DNA of 64,000 nt from an uncultured Steroidobacter sp. (GCA_937864115.1 CALMII010000060.1:1-64000), one strand, 5' to 3'; positions 8,472 to 18,779 are shown, numbered from the stretch's first letter. The notes: a model not told the origin generated them from the letters alone. Numbers and translations: made by a program.

Positions 8472-8632
8472 AGAGAGCAGGATGCCGCGATCGGCAGGGC
8501 GGCTGGGGCGCAACCGAGTATCTCGCCGTGCTGCTCGGTCTCATGACCGTCTGGCGCGGCGCCCCGGCGGTGCTGCAACTGGTACAGCAGCATCACGACG
8601 AATTTTCGTGGGCATTGATGATTCCGTTCTAG
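8468..8632 (+). CDS. 54-residue second Flp-like pilin
   Basis: A very short reading frame coupled to the gene before by an ATGA overlap. The predicted peptide has a short basic leader (KRAGCRDRQG), then GWGATEYLAVLLGLMTVW. Taking cleavage after the first Gly of GGW, the mature peptide would have Glu-Tyr near +5/+6, the Flp prepilin signature, followed by a hydrophobic helix. At 54 residues it has normal Flp pilin size. It is easily missed by gene callers. It could be a minor pilin or the true major pilin; its coupling to the TadE/G group supports a role in assembly. Confidence 0.6.
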   Translation: MKRAGCRDRQGGWGATEYLAVLLGLMTVWRGAPAVLQLVQQHHDEFSWALMIPF

Positions 8633-8665
8633 GACCTCGATGGATCGGGGTTCTGCGGCTCTCTT

Positions 8666-8724
8666 CCTGTAGGTCAGGCTTCAGCCTGACTCTTGGAGAG
8701 GCCGGCTGAAGCCGGCCCCACAGG
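8666..8724. repeat. REP-like element, family A
   Basis: TAGGTCAGGCTTCAGCCTGAC and a GCCGGCTGAAGCCGGC half followed by CCCACAGG lie between the small pilin-like gene and cpaB, splitting the Tad operon at this point. Confidence 0.9.
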
Positions 8725-8766
8725 GCAGAGAGGGTCTTCGATAAACAGGAGTCCAGGGAGGGACAC

Positions 8767-9564
8767 ATGAAAGGTGGAACGATCACCGTACTGATGGTGC
8801 TCGGCGCGCTGGCCGCCGCGGGCGGCGCGGCCTACTTCGCCGACAACTACATCGAAGGCAGCGTCAACGCGCGCCGCTCGCAACTGGACGCGCAGTACCA
8901 GCCGGTCCGCGTCGTGGTGGCGAACGCCGATCTGCGGCCCGGCACCTTCCTGTCCGGCCAGACCGTGGCCCTGCGCGAAGTGCCGCGCAACTTCCTGCAC
9001 TCCGACGCCATCCTGGCCGATCAATGGAGTTCCGTCGCCGGCCGCGTACTCGCGCAACCCGTGCGCAGCGGCGAACCCGTGCTGCAGGCACACCTGGCGC
9101 GCAATGCGAGCGCCGGTTTTTCCTCGCAGCTCGCCGAAGGCATGCGGGCGCTGACGTTTCCCGTCGATGACGAAGCCTCCATCTCCGGCATGCTCGCGCC
9201 CGGCGATCGCATCGACATCCTGTTCACCACGCTGGCGGGCAACGAAGCCATGACGTTGCCGCTGCTGCTCGATGTGCCCGTCATCGCCACCGGCGTGCGC
9301 ACGACGACCAACGCCGCCTATCTCGACGATCGCAATCCCTCGCGCCAGTACAACACTGTCACCGTGTCGGTGACGCCGGAGAATGCCGCACGCATCACGC
9401 TCGCGCAGGACGCCGGCAAGATCACCGTGGCGCTGCGTCGTCCGCAGGACGAACTGCCGGCGCAGATCGCGCGCGTCACCAAGCGCACGCTGCTGAGCGA
9501 TGGCCGCGTCGTCAAAGTCGCCGCCGCGCGACCGCGTGTCGAAATCATCCTGGGTGGCACCTGA
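8767..9564 (+). CDS. cpaB: Flp pilus assembly protein CpaB/RcpC
   Basis: 265 residues. An N-terminal membrane anchor (ITVLMVLGALAAAGGAAYF) is followed by an SAF-type domain (VVVANADLRPGTFLSGQTVALREVP) and the RcpC/CpaB core, including MRALTFPVDDEASISGMLAPGDRIDIL, which is diagnostic of the family. CpaB is an envelope protein that works with the secretin CpaC; its SAF domain may contact peptidoglycan or pilin. A GGAG-type ribosome site precedes the start. The stop is followed after one base by the secretin start, the usual cpaB-cpaC coupling. Confidence 0.9.
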   Translation: MKGGTITVLMVLGALAAAGGAAYFADNYIEGSVNARRSQLDAQYQPVRVVVANADLRPGTFLSGQTVALREVPRNFLHSDAILADQWSSVAGRVLAQPVRSGEPVLQAHLARNASAGFSSQLAEGMRALTFPVDDEASISGMLAPGDRIDILFTTLAGNEAMTLPLLLDVPVIATGVRTTTNAAYLDDRNPSRQYNTVTVSVTPENAARITLAQDAGKITVALRRPQDELPAQIARVTKRTLLSDGRVVKVAAARPRVEIILGGT

Positions 9565-9565
9565 C

Positions 9566-10735
9566 ATGCGCCGCGCAACGTTCATGCGCGGGCTGCTCGC
9601 CGGCCTGGCCAGTCTGGTGTTGATGTCGGTGGCACTCGCCGCCGCCGACCATCCGCTCGACAACTCGCCGGTCAGCGTCCTGAGCCTGCCCGCGGGACAG
9701 AGCCTGCTCATGCGCTATCCGAACGTACGCCGGGTCGCGGCAGGCGACGGCGCCATCATCGACATCAAGGTCTTCGACGATACCCAGGAAGTGCTGGTGT
9801 TCGGCAAGAAGGAAGGCCTGACCGACCTGCGCATCTGGAATCGCGACGGCACCACCGTCGCCTATCTCATCAAGGTGCTCGGCATTCCCGATGCCCCCGT
9901 CGTGCCGGTGGATGTGCTGCAGGAAAAATCCACCATCCTGATCAAGGCGAAGCTCATCGAGGTCAAGAAATCCGCGCTGCGCGACATCGGCATCGACTGG
10001 TCCGACGTCGTGCCCGGCCCGGTATTCGGCACGCTCTCGGAATTCGTCAGCAACCCGTACTACCGCGTCATCCCGCCCGGGATCGACGGCATCGATGGAC
10101 TGCCGCTGCAGCTCGGCACGTCCAACAACTACTTCGCACTGACGACGGCCGTCGAGTCCGTGATCCGCATGCTCGTCAACAACGGCGATGCGCGCCTGCT
10201 GGCCGAACCGACGCTGACCTGCATCGACGGCGGCCAGGCGGATTTCCTCGTGGGCGGTGAAGTGCCGATTCCCGTGCAGAACCAGGACGGCGCACTCAAC
10301 GTCATCTTCAAGGAGTTCGGCATCATCCTGAACGTCGAGCCGCGTACCAACACCACCGGCCTCATCCGCACCAAGGTGAATGTCGAAGTCAGCAGCGTCG
10401 ACAAAGGCATCGAAGTGCTCGGCATCCCCGGCTTCGCCACCCGCAAGACCAACACGGAAATGAACGTGCAGTCCGGCGAAGCGATGGTGATCGCCGGCCT
10501 CTTCAGCTCCGAGGATGCGAAGACCGTCGTCAAGGTGCCGGGACTCGGGAATATCCCCGTGCTCGGCGAGCTCTTCAAATCGCGCCAGTTCCGCCGCGGC
10601 GAAACCGAACTGGTCGTGCTGGTCACGCCGCAGATCATCAAGGCCGATTCCGAGCCGGTGAAGGCAGGCATCCAGCAGTACGACGCGCTGAAAAAGAAAT
10701 CCGACGAAGCATTGAAGTTCAGGTTGATGGATTGA
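9566..10735 (+). CDS. cpaC: Tad outer-membrane secretin CpaC/RcpA
   Basis: 389 residues from ATG 9566. A signal peptide (FMRGLLAGLASLVLMSVALAAAD) precedes an N-terminal pilus-secretin domain (SLLMRYPNVRRVAAGDGAIID) and a secretin core with LLAEPTLTCIDGGQADFLVGGE and a C-terminal ETELVVLVTPQII. It should form the outer-membrane channel through which the Flp pilus passes. This is a short secretin compared with PilQ further along the window, as expected for the Tad type. The predicted lipoprotein that follows could serve as its pilotin. Confidence 0.92.
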   Translation: MRRATFMRGLLAGLASLVLMSVALAAADHPLDNSPVSVLSLPAGQSLLMRYPNVRRVAAGDGAIIDIKVFDDTQEVLVFGKKEGLTDLRIWNRDGTTVAYLIKVLGIPDAPVVPVDVLQEKSTILIKAKLIEVKKSALRDIGIDWSDVVPGPVFGTLSEFVSNPYYRVIPPGIDGIDGLPLQLGTSNNYFALTTAVESVIRMLVNNGDARLLAEPTLTCIDGGQADFLVGGEVPIPVQNQDGALNVIFKEFGIILNVEPRTNTTGLIRTKVNVEVSSVDKGIEVLGIPGFATRKTNTEMNVQSGEAMVIAGLFSSEDAKTVVKVPGLGNIPVLGELFKSRQFRRGETELVVLVTPQIIKADSEPVKAGIQQYDALKKKSDEALKFRLMD

Positions 10736-10755
10736 TCACGACAAGGAGATTCAGG

Positions 10756-11181
10756 ATGAAACGCAAGATGACATTCACGATGGGCGCGATGGTCATTGCC
10801 GTACTCGCCGGCTGTGCGGGCAAGAAGGACACGCGCGTATTCGCGCAGGACAAGGAATACGTGCCGCCTTCGGCCACCGCGCCATGGACGATCGGCGGCG
10901 TGTACGACAAGAAAGACCAGTCGATCGCCATCTCCGTGAATGGCGAAAGCGTGCTGCGCGGCCGCTTTCCGCCCTACACCCCGCGCCTGACGGCCGAAGG
11001 CAAGTACAACGAGCTGCCGGTCGCGACGCTGTGCAAGTTCTCCCAGGGCGTCATCGACAAGGGCGGTGGCGGCTGGCAGGAACGGCTGGCGGAAGGCATC
11101 GTCTCCAAGGCCACCAAGGCCGGCGGCAACACCTGCGACGTGACGGTAGACGGGCAGGCTGCGGCGACGTTGTATTTCTAG
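10756..11181 (+). CDS. Small lipoprotein of the Tad locus, possible RcpB/pilotin counterpart
   Basis: 141 residues from ATG 10756, chosen because a GGAG site precedes it and because it opens a lipoprotein signal (TMGAMVIAVLAGC, lipobox LAGC). The mature domain of about 115 residues has no family signature I recognise; two further cysteines (CKF and CDV) could form a disulfide. It sits between the secretin and the ATPase, the place of RcpB/TadZ in other Tad loci. A role in placing the secretin is inferred from position. Confidence 0.55.
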   Translation: MKRKMTFTMGAMVIAVLAGCAGKKDTRVFAQDKEYVPPSATAPWTIGGVYDKKDQSIAISVNGESVLRGRFPPYTPRLTAEGKYNELPVATLCKFSQGVIDKGGGGWQERLAEGIVSKATKAGGNTCDVTVDGQAAATLYF

Positions 11182-11190
11182 GACGCCACC

Positions 11191-12899
<1,709 letters not shown>

Positions 12900-12903
<4 letters not shown>

Positions 12904-13850
12904 ACGCGGTGGCTTCCCTGTCTCATTTCTTTCTGTGGGGCCGGCTTCAGCCGGCCTCCGCCGGAGTCAGGCTAAAGCCTGACCTACAGACAGTGTCAGC
13001 GGCTTTCGGCCCGGAGCATCTTTCCTGGCTCATCGCGGGCTGCGTGTTCGCCGGCGTACTGCTGGTGTTGCTGCTCTTGCGTCGCGGCGCCCGCTCCTAT
13101 GAAAGCGCCTTCGTGACGCGCGTCAGCGCCGGCCTGAAACAGAACTTCGTCATCGCAAATCCGCAGTCGCTGTTCGTCGTCAGCGTGCTGCTGACTGTGC
13201 TGCTCGGCTCGCTGGGCTACGCATTGATCGGTCCCGTCGGCGCCGTCGCCGGCACGGTGCTCTCGGTAGTCCTGCCGCGCGTCGCCGTGACCTACTTTTC
13301 ACGCCGTCGCAACCGGCAGTTCGTCTACCAGCTTCCGGATGCGCTGCTCGCGCTGTGCTCGGCATTGCGTGCGGGATCGAATCTCACCAAGGGCCTCGAA
13401 CTGCTGGCCACGCGCCAGCCGCCGCCGCTGGCGCAGGAATTCACCATCGTGCTGGCCGAATACCGCATCGGCCGGCAGCTCGCCGATTCGCTCGCCGATC
13501 TGCGCCGCCGCGTCGACACGCCGGAACTCGATCTCATGAACACGGCCATCAATGTGTCGCGTCGGGTCGGCGGCAATCTCGCCGACACGCTCGAAGCACT
13601 CGCCAAGACCTTGCAGGAGAAAGCACACATGGAAGGCAAGATCGATGCGCTGACCTCGATGGGCCGCGCCCAGGGCTGGGTCGTCGGCCTGCTGCCGATC
13701 TTCATCGGCTTCGTGCTCTACCAGCAGCAACCCGAGCGCATGAGTCTCATGTTCACCGAATGGTACGGCTGGATCGTGCTGGCCGTGGTCGCCGTGATGA
13801 TGGCGATTGCGGCCTGGATGATCCGCAAGATCGTGAACATCGACGTGTGA
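12900..13850 (+). CDS. tadB: Flp pilus assembly protein TadB, N-terminus encoded by a repeat
   Basis: 316 residues if GTG 12900 is used, which overlaps the cpaF stop by four bases. Residues 12-30 (WGRLQPASAGVRLKPDLQ) are encoded by a family A repeat. A later GTG at 12993 (VSAAFGPEHLSW) would exclude the repeat but has a poor ribosome site. The rest is TadB: membrane helices LSWLIAGCVFAGVLLVLLLL and LFVVSVLLTVLLGSLGYAL, a T2SF cytoplasmic domain with ALLALCSALRAGSNLTKGLELL, and two C-terminal helices. It forms the inner-membrane platform with TadC. The start is uncertain, the family call is not. Confidence 0.88.
12933..12989. repeat. REP-like element, family A, inside the tadB frame
   Basis: 57 bp, equal to 19 codons: CTGTGGGGCCGGCTTCAGCC then GTCAGGCTAAAGCCTGAC and CTACAG. 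It is read in frame from the coupled tadB start and has no stop codon. Confidence 0.9.
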
Positions 13851-13854
13851 ATCC

Positions 13855-14754
13855 ATGAACGCCGTCCTCGCATCCCTGCTCACCGCGCTCGCGTGCGCCC
13901 TGATCCTGCTGCTGCCGCTGGCCCTGCGCCGTCGCAGCACCGAGTCCGCGCAGCGCGATGCCGCGTGGCGCGACGAACTGCCGCCGTTGCTGCGCGCGCT
14001 GCGTCCCGCCTTTCGCTGGTACGCCACGGAAGTCGATCAATCGCTGCCCGGCCACAAACGGGAGGTGATGCAGACGCAGCTCAATGCCGGCGGGCTTGCG
14101 TATGTGATCACGCCTGCCGAGTTCCTGGTCGTGCGACGCCTCGCCTTCATCGCCGGCATCGCCGTCGCCCTGTACGTCATCTTCGTCCTCGACGTGAACG
14201 ATCCGATGTACATCGTCGTCGCCAGCAGCCTCGCGCCGTTCGCCTACATGTACCCGGACCTGTGGCTGCGCGACACGACCAAGCGCCGCCAGATGCGATT
14301 CGAAAAGGATTTCCCGTTCTTTCTCGACGTGCTGGTGCTCGGCATGAAGGCCGGACTCACCTTCACGGCCGCCATCGAACAGGCCATCGACCAGCTGCGC
14401 GAAGGTCCGGTGCGACAGGAATTCTCGCGTTACCTGCGCGAGACGCGTACCGGCGTGACGCGTCGCATCGCGCTCGATCGTGTGGCGGCGCGCGTCATGA
14501 TTCCGGCCGTCACGAACTTCGTCGCTTCCGTTACGCAAGCCGAAGAAACCGGCGGTTCGCTGGGCGAAGTGCTGGCGGACCAGGCACGCCAGCGACGACA
14601 GGAACGCTTCCTGCGCGCCGAAAAGCTCGCCAATCAGGCGCCCGTGAAAATGCTGTTCCCGCTCATCGCCCTGCTGTTCCCGATCACGTTCATCATCATC
14701 GGCTTTCCGATCGTGATCCAGCTGATCGAGGCGGGCGCGTTCGACGTCATGTAG
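13855..14754 (+). CDS. tadC: Flp pilus assembly protein TadC
   Basis: 299 residues, four bases after tadB. Helices LLTALACALILLLPLAL at the N-terminus, FIAGIAVALYVIFVLD and SLAPFAYMYPDLWL in the middle, and FPLIALLFPITFIIIGFPIV at the end surround a T2SF domain with KDFPFFLDVLVLGMKAGLTF and TQAEETGGSLGEVLADQA. TadB and TadC together make the inner-membrane core on which CpaF acts. Length and motifs are normal for the family. Confidence 0.92.
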   Translation: MNAVLASLLTALACALILLLPLALRRRSTESAQRDAAWRDELPPLLRALRPAFRWYATEVDQSLPGHKREVMQTQLNAGGLAYVITPAEFLVVRRLAFIAGIAVALYVIFVLDVNDPMYIVVASSLAPFAYMYPDLWLRDTTKRRQMRFEKDFPFFLDVLVLGMKAGLTFTAAIEQAIDQLREGPVRQEFSRYLRETRTGVTRRIALDRVAARVMIPAVTNFVASVTQAEETGGSLGEVLADQARQRRQERFLRAEKLANQAPVKMLFPLIALLFPITFIIIGFPIVIQLIEAGAFDVM

Positions 14755-14782
14755 TACGGAGAAGAATCGACAGGGAGAGTCC

Positions 14783-15145
14783 ATGAAGTTCGCTCGAGTT
14801 GATACGACCCAGGGTCTCACGGTGGCGCATCGCGTGACGATCGCCGCCAGCTTCTGGCCGCGTTTTCGCGGCCTGCTCGGCCATCGCGAGATGGCGGTCG
14901 ATCACGGCCTGTTGCTGCGACCGGGCGGCAGCGTCCACACGATCGGCATGCGCTTTGCGATCGACGTGCTGTTTCTCGATCGGCACCTGCGCATTCTCGC
15001 CATCACTCACCAGCTCACACCGTACCGGTTCGCGACAGCGCCGAGCGGCACGCGCTCCGTACTGGAACTCGCTGCCGGGCGCGCGGCGGACTGCGGCCTC
15101 ATGCCCGGCGCATCCCTGTGGCTGCGGCCGGAGGCGAGCACATGA
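14783..15145 (+). CDS. DUF192 family protein
   Basis: 120 residues, with a GGGAGAG ribosome site before ATG 14783. It shows the DUF192 core: a FWPRFRGLLGHREM stretch, then LLLRPGGSVHTIGMRFAIDVLFLD and a closing SVLELAAGRAADCGL. DUF192 proteins are small beta-rich domains of unclear function that often lie beside Tad pilus genes. No signal peptide is seen. Its last codons overlap the start of the TPR lipoprotein (ATGA), so both belong to the pilus operon. Confidence 0.8.
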   Translation: MKFARVDTTQGLTVAHRVTIAASFWPRFRGLLGHREMAVDHGLLLRPGGSVHTIGMRFAIDVLFLDRHLRILAITHQLTPYRFATAPSGTRSVLELAAGRAADCGLMPGASLWLRPEAST

Positions 15146-15585
15146 TTACCAAGTCGTTTTCTATCGTCGTCATCGGCCTGAGCCTGATGCTGTGCGGCTG
15201 CGGATCGTCGCCGCAGCGACAGCAGACGCAGCTGCTGCAGCTCGCGCGCCAGGCCGATCAGAACTATCAGACCGGCAAGTTCGATCGTGCCCGCGAACAG
15301 TACGAGGCCATCGTTGCCGCCAATCCGAAATTCGTTCCGGCGCACCTCCGCCTGGGCGTCATCGCCTATCGCGACGGCGATCTGAAACAGGCGCAGGCCC
15401 GCTTCGAAGTCGCCCACCGGCTCGACCCGCGCAATCCGCAGGCGCAGTTCAATCTCGCCATGCTGCATCTCAACCAGGCCACGCTGCTGCTGAACGACTA
15501 CGTCGACAGCTCGACGGCGCCGGCCAATCGTCAGCAGGTGCGGGCACTGCTGGCGCAACTGCAAGCGTTCGGTACGGGTGAATGA
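15142..15585 (+). CDS. TPR lipoprotein, TadD-like
   Basis: 147 residues from ATG 15142, coupled to the DUF192 gene. A lipoprotein signal (SIVVIGLSLMLCGC) is followed by tetratricopeptide repeats: QADQNYQTGKFDRAREQYEAIVAANPKF, AHLRLGVIAYRDGDLKQAQARFEVAHRLDPRNP, and AQFNLAMLHLNQA. TadD is an outer-membrane TPR lipoprotein needed for Flp pilus assembly, and this gene ends the locus as tadD often does. It is shorter than classical TadD (about 250 residues). Confidence 0.75.
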   Translation: MITKSFSIVVIGLSLMLCGCGSSPQRQQTQLLQLARQADQNYQTGKFDRAREQYEAIVAANPKFVPAHLRLGVIAYRDGDLKQAQARFEVAHRLDPRNPQAQFNLAMLHLNQATLLLNDYVDSSTAPANRQQVRALLAQLQAFGTGE

Positions 15586-15597
15586 TCTGTTGCCTTC

Positions 15598-15713
15598 CTG
15601 TGGGGCCGGCTTCAGCCGGCCTTCTGAAGAAGTCAGGCTGAAGCCTGACCTACAGAAGAGTCAGAGGCCGGCTGTGACCGAAGGGAATCCCGCGGGAAAG
15701 CCGGCCCCACAGG
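15598..15713. repeat. Two adjacent repeats: family A plus a longer variant
   Basis: 15598-15655 is a family A element (GGGGCCGGCTTCAGCCGGCC, then GTCAGGCTGAAGCCTGAC). 15665-15713 is a variant with GGCCGGCTGTGACCGAAGGG and GGGAAAGCCGGCCCCACAGG; its closest partner is at 27931-28003. They fill the gap between the Tad locus and opgD. Confidence 0.85.
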
Positions 15714-15817
15714 AAGAGGGAACCCCGGCGCCGCGCGATCGTTCTGCTCGCTACAACACAAAACGTGTCATCTGGCTATCATCCGCTCCAGTTTCACCGC
15801 CTGCCGCGAGTCCGCCG

Positions 15818-17428
15818 ATGCTTCACCGACGAGATCTGCTGAAGTCTGCCCTGCTGCTGTCTGCCGCGAGTGCGCCCGGCGCGAACCTGCTCGCCGCGGC
15901 GACGAGTTCCTCGCAACCCGCCACGGCTTTCAGCTATGCCCAACTGAAGGGCGAGGCACGGACCCTCGCCTCGCGCGCCTATGAGGCGCCGAAGAATCTC
16001 GCCCCCCAGAAACTTCAGAGCCTCGACTACGACCAGTACCAGTCGCTGCGCTTCCGGCGCGAACGCGCGCTGTGGGCCGACACGGATCGTGGCTTCCGCA
16101 TCCAGTTCTATCACCTGGGCCGCGGCTTCAAGGAGCCGGTGCGCATGTTCGAAGTGGTGGACGGCAGCGCACGCGAAATCCTCTATCGCCCGGCCGACTA
16201 CGACCTGGGCAAGAGCGGCCTGTCGGCGCGCGATCTGCATCCCGACCTCGGCTTCGCCGGCTTCCACATCCAGGCCCAGACCGACTGGGCTTCGGACGTC
16301 GATTCCTTCCTCGGCGCGAGCTATTTCCGTGCGATCAGCAACGACTGGCGCCAGTACGGCATTTCCGCGCGCGGCCTCGCACTCGATACCGCGATCAACG
16401 GTCCCGAGGAATTCCCGCGCTTCACGACCTTCTGGTTCGAACGGCCGCCGCCGAATGCGCGCACGATGACGCTGTATGGCCTGATGGATTCGCCGAGCGT
16501 CACCGGCGCCTATCGCTTCATCATCACGCCGGGCGTGCCGCAGGTGATGGACATCGATGCCGCGCTGTATCCGCGCAAGAGCGTCGAACGCCTCGGCATC
16601 GCGCCGCTGACCAGCATGTTCCAGTGCGGCGAGAACGACCGGCGCATGGCCAACGACTGGCGCCCGGAGATCCACGATTCCGACGGCCTGTCGATGCTCA
16701 CCGGCAACGGCGAATGGATCTGGCGCCCGGTCGTGAACCCGGCCGGCGTGCGCGTGAGTTCGTTCGTCGACGAGAATCCACGCGGCTTCGGCCTCATGCA
16801 GCGTGATCGCGACTTCAACAACTACCAGGACGACGGCGCCATGTACCACCGCCGCCCGAACCTGTGGGTCGAACCGAAAAGCGGCTGGGGCAAGGGATCG
16901 GTGCAGCTCGTCGAACTCACCGCGCCCGATGAAACCTTCGACAACATCGTCGCGATCTGGAATCCGGCGACGAAGATGCAGCCCGGGACGGAAATGCTGT
17001 TCGGCTATCGTCTCTACTGGGGCACACAACCGCCGCTCGTGCCGCCGCTGGCGCATGTCGTGGCGACCCGCACGGGCATCGGCGGCGTCATCGGCCAGCC
17101 GCGGCGCTACTACGCCGGCCGCTTCGCCATCGATTTCGCCGGTGGCGAACTCGCATCGATCCGCCCCGGCGAAGTCGTCGAACCGGTGATTACCGCATCG
17201 CGCGGCCAGATCGAAGTGACTTCGGCGCGTCCGCTGCATTCGATCGACGGCTTCCGCGCGATGTTCGATCTGCGGTTGACGGATGAAAGCACGGCGCCGA
17301 TCGACCTGCGCCTGTTCCTGCGCAAGAACAACCAGCCGCTCTCGGAAACCTGGCTGTACCAGTGGACCCCGCCGAGCATGGCCGAACGTCGTCAGGCACT
17401 GCAGCTGACGGGCGCGCAGCTCGAGTAG
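15818..17428 (+). CDS. opgD: Glucan biosynthesis protein D (periplasmic glucan family)
   Basis: 536 residues from ATG 15818. A twin-arginine signal (HRRDLLKSALLLSAASAPGA) is followed by the OpgG/OpgD fold: FSYAQLKGEARTLASRAYEAP, LDYDQYQSLRFRRERALW, and GPEEFPRFTTFWFERP. OpgD acts in the periplasm on the beta-glucan backbone made by OpgH; it does not synthesise the chain. The Tat signal favours OpgD over OpgG, which uses Sec. No opgH lies in the window. The longer upstream frame runs through repeat DNA and was not used. Confidence 0.9.
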   Translation: MLHRRDLLKSALLLSAASAPGANLLAAATSSSQPATAFSYAQLKGEARTLASRAYEAPKNLAPQKLQSLDYDQYQSLRFRRERALWADTDRGFRIQFYHLGRGFKEPVRMFEVVDGSAREILYRPADYDLGKSGLSARDLHPDLGFAGFHIQAQTDWASDVDSFLGASYFRAISNDWRQYGISARGLALDTAINGPEEFPRFTTFWFERPPPNARTMTLYGLMDSPSVTGAYRFIITPGVPQVMDIDAALYPRKSVERLGIAPLTSMFQCGENDRRMANDWRPEIHDSDGLSMLTGNGEWIWRPVVNPAGVRVSSFVDENPRGFGLMQRDRDFNNYQDDGAMYHRRPNLWVEPKSGWGKGSVQLVELTAPDETFDNIVAIWNPATKMQPGTEMLFGYRLYWGTQPPLVPPLAHVVATRTGIGGVIGQPRRYYAGRFAIDFAGGELASIRPGEVVEPVITASRGQIEVTSARPLHSIDGFRAMFDLRLTDESTAPIDLRLFLRKNNQPLSETWLYQWTPPSMAERRQALQLTGAQLE

Positions 17429-17458
17429 CGTTCTTCCCGCGGGCTGATCCGCTTCCTC

Positions 17459-17514
17459 CTGTAGGTCAGGCTTCAGCCTGACAGTTCTCAGGCCGGCTAA
17501 AGCCGGCCCCACAG
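17459..17514. repeat. REP-like element, family A
   Basis: TAGGTCAGGCTTCAGCCTGAC and GGCCGGCTAAAGCCGGCC with CCCACAGG lie after opgD and before the toxin-antitoxin promoter. Confidence 0.9.
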
Positions 17515-17540
17515 GGAAGAAGAGCCGGACAAATCCCGGC

Positions 17541-17593
17541 TTGAAACGTCAGCCTGTGTCACCTATATTCCCCTCTGTGTGAAATAACACAGG
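17541..17593 (+). promoter_or_regulatory. Toxin-antitoxin promoter with operator
   Basis: TTGAAA (17541-17546), a 17-bp spacer and TATATT (17564-17569) form a near-consensus sigma70 promoter. CTGTGT-N6-ACACAG (17575-17592) lies over the start site and a further CCTGTGT half-site (17553-17559) is in the spacer. This suits autorepression by the Xre antitoxin complex. Confidence 0.7.
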
Positions 17594-17602
17594 CGGCCGT
17601 CC

Positions 17603-18007
17603 ATGCATGCCCACCTGAAAGATCTGCCGACCACCGCCCGGACCCGGGACGAACGAGTCGTCCTGGCCCGCGCCGTGACTCGCCTGTTCGAACTCTGGCA
17701 ATTACCATCGGCGGACCAGTTGATGCTGCTCGGCCTCAACGAAAGCAATCGCATCGCACTGCAGCGCTATGCCAAGGGCGAGGCGCTTGCCGCCAACCGC
17801 GACCTGCTGGAGCGCGTCGGCCACCTGCTCGGCATTCACAAGGCGCTGAAGCTGCTCTTCCCGAAGAACGCCGAGATCGCGACGGGCTGGATGTCCTCGC
17901 CCAACACCCGCTTCGATGGCGCAACGCCGGTCGACATCGCGCGTCGCTTCGGCTTCGCCGGCCTGCTGATGGTGCGCGGCACGCTCGACCGGATGCGCGG
18001 CACGTAA
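17603..18007 (+). CDS. Xre/MbcA-type antitoxin of a RES toxin
   Basis: 134 residues. The N-terminal part is helical (RVVLARAVTRLFELWQL) and the middle resembles the Xre-like helix-turn-helix of MbcA/ParS antitoxins (LGLNESNRIALQRYAKGEAL). The C-terminal part, GWMSSPNTRFDGATPVDIARRFGFAGLLMVRGTLDRM, is the typical antitoxin domain that binds and blocks the RES toxin active site. The gene stops directly before the toxin ATG, so both are co-translated. It probably also represses its own promoter at the operator upstream. Confidence 0.88.
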   Translation: MHAHLKDLPTTARTRDERVVLARAVTRLFELWQLPSADQLMLLGLNESNRIALQRYAKGEALAANRDLLERVGHLLGIHKALKLLFPKNAEIATGWMSSPNTRFDGATPVDIARRFGFAGLLMVRGTLDRMRGT

Positions 18008-18748
18008 ATGGCCGCCGGCAAGGACGCTGAACTGCGGGTCACGCGCGATTCGCAGGGCGACTGGCATCGCAACATCGTCAGCCTGCGCAAGAGCGTCGAG
18101 CTATTCGCCGACCTCATCGACGATCCGCGCGACATCGATGTACTGGTGCGTCACGAAATGGCCGTCAAACAGGCCTACCAGGAACCGGCGATCATCCAGC
18201 GGCCGTTCGAAGATGCGGCGAATTACGACGCCATCGCCGCCGCCATTCGCTGGCCTTTCGAACATCCCTGTCACTCGCGCTATTCGAGCGGTTCCTATGG
18301 CGTCTGGTATGGCGCCGCATCCATCGAAACGTCGGTGCGCGAGACCGTGCATCACTTTCGCCGCAACACCCTGGCATCCGCGATTGCAGCACAGAGCACC
18401 AAGCCGATCGTGCAGGAGCGGCGCGTTCATCTGATTCACTGCAACGCGCTGCTGGTCGATGTGCGTGCGCGCACGCGCAAGGAGCCGCAACTGCTGCATC
18501 CCGAGGACTACTCGTACTGCCAGACACTGGGCCGCGAACTGCGCGAGGCCGGCATGCCTGGCGTGCTCACGTATTCGGCGCGACAGGCGAAATCCGAAGT
18601 GGTGGCCGTCTTCACGCCGACGGTGCTGAGCGAACCGCGCACCGTCTGCTACCTCACCTACAAGCTGTTCGCCGATTCGGGCAAGGTGATCGTCGAACGC
18701 TCGCCCGGCAGGACGGCGTGGGAACTGGAGCCGCCGCCGACGCGATGA
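18008..18748 (+). CDS. RES-domain toxin (NAD+-degrading)
   Basis: 246 residues. The RES landmarks are visible: Arg and Tyr in HSRYSSGSYGVWYGA, Glu in SIETSVRETVHH, and a late Ser-containing stretch in VLTYSARQAKSEVVAVF. RES toxins split or phosphorolyse NAD+ and stop growth until neutralised. The start adjoins the antitoxin stop with no gap. The family usually has about 150-230 residues, so this is at the upper end, with an N-terminal extension of about 60 residues. It converges with the lipase-like gene. Confidence 0.88.
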   Translation: MAAGKDAELRVTRDSQGDWHRNIVSLRKSVELFADLIDDPRDIDVLVRHEMAVKQAYQEPAIIQRPFEDAANYDAIAAAIRWPFEHPCHSRYSSGSYGVWYGAASIETSVRETVHHFRRNTLASAIAAQSTKPIVQERRVHLIHCNALLVDVRARTRKEPQLLHPEDYSYCQTLGRELREAGMPGVLTYSARQAKSEVVAVFTPTVLSEPRTVCYLTYKLFADSGKVIVERSPGRTAWELEPPPTR

Positions 18749-18757
18749 TTCACTTGC

Positions 18758-18779
18758 GGAAGCGCGTCATCGCGCTTCC
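18758..18779. terminator. Hairpin between convergent genes, possible bidirectional terminator
   Basis: A perfect 9-bp stem GGAAGCGCG/CGCGCTTCC with a TCAT loop. It includes the last codons of the lipase-like gene and lies 10 bp after the RES toxin gene. There is no U-run, so termination is only suggested. Confidence 0.45.

Noticed and set aside
15578..15817. N-terminal extension of OpgD
   Set aside because: The extension is encoded by two repeats and would bury the Tat signal, which must be near the N-terminus.
15794..17512. Antisense frame of 572 codons opposite opgD
   Set aside because: The opgD sequence is clearly recognisable on the plus strand; the antisense product has no recognisable motif and begins in a repeat.
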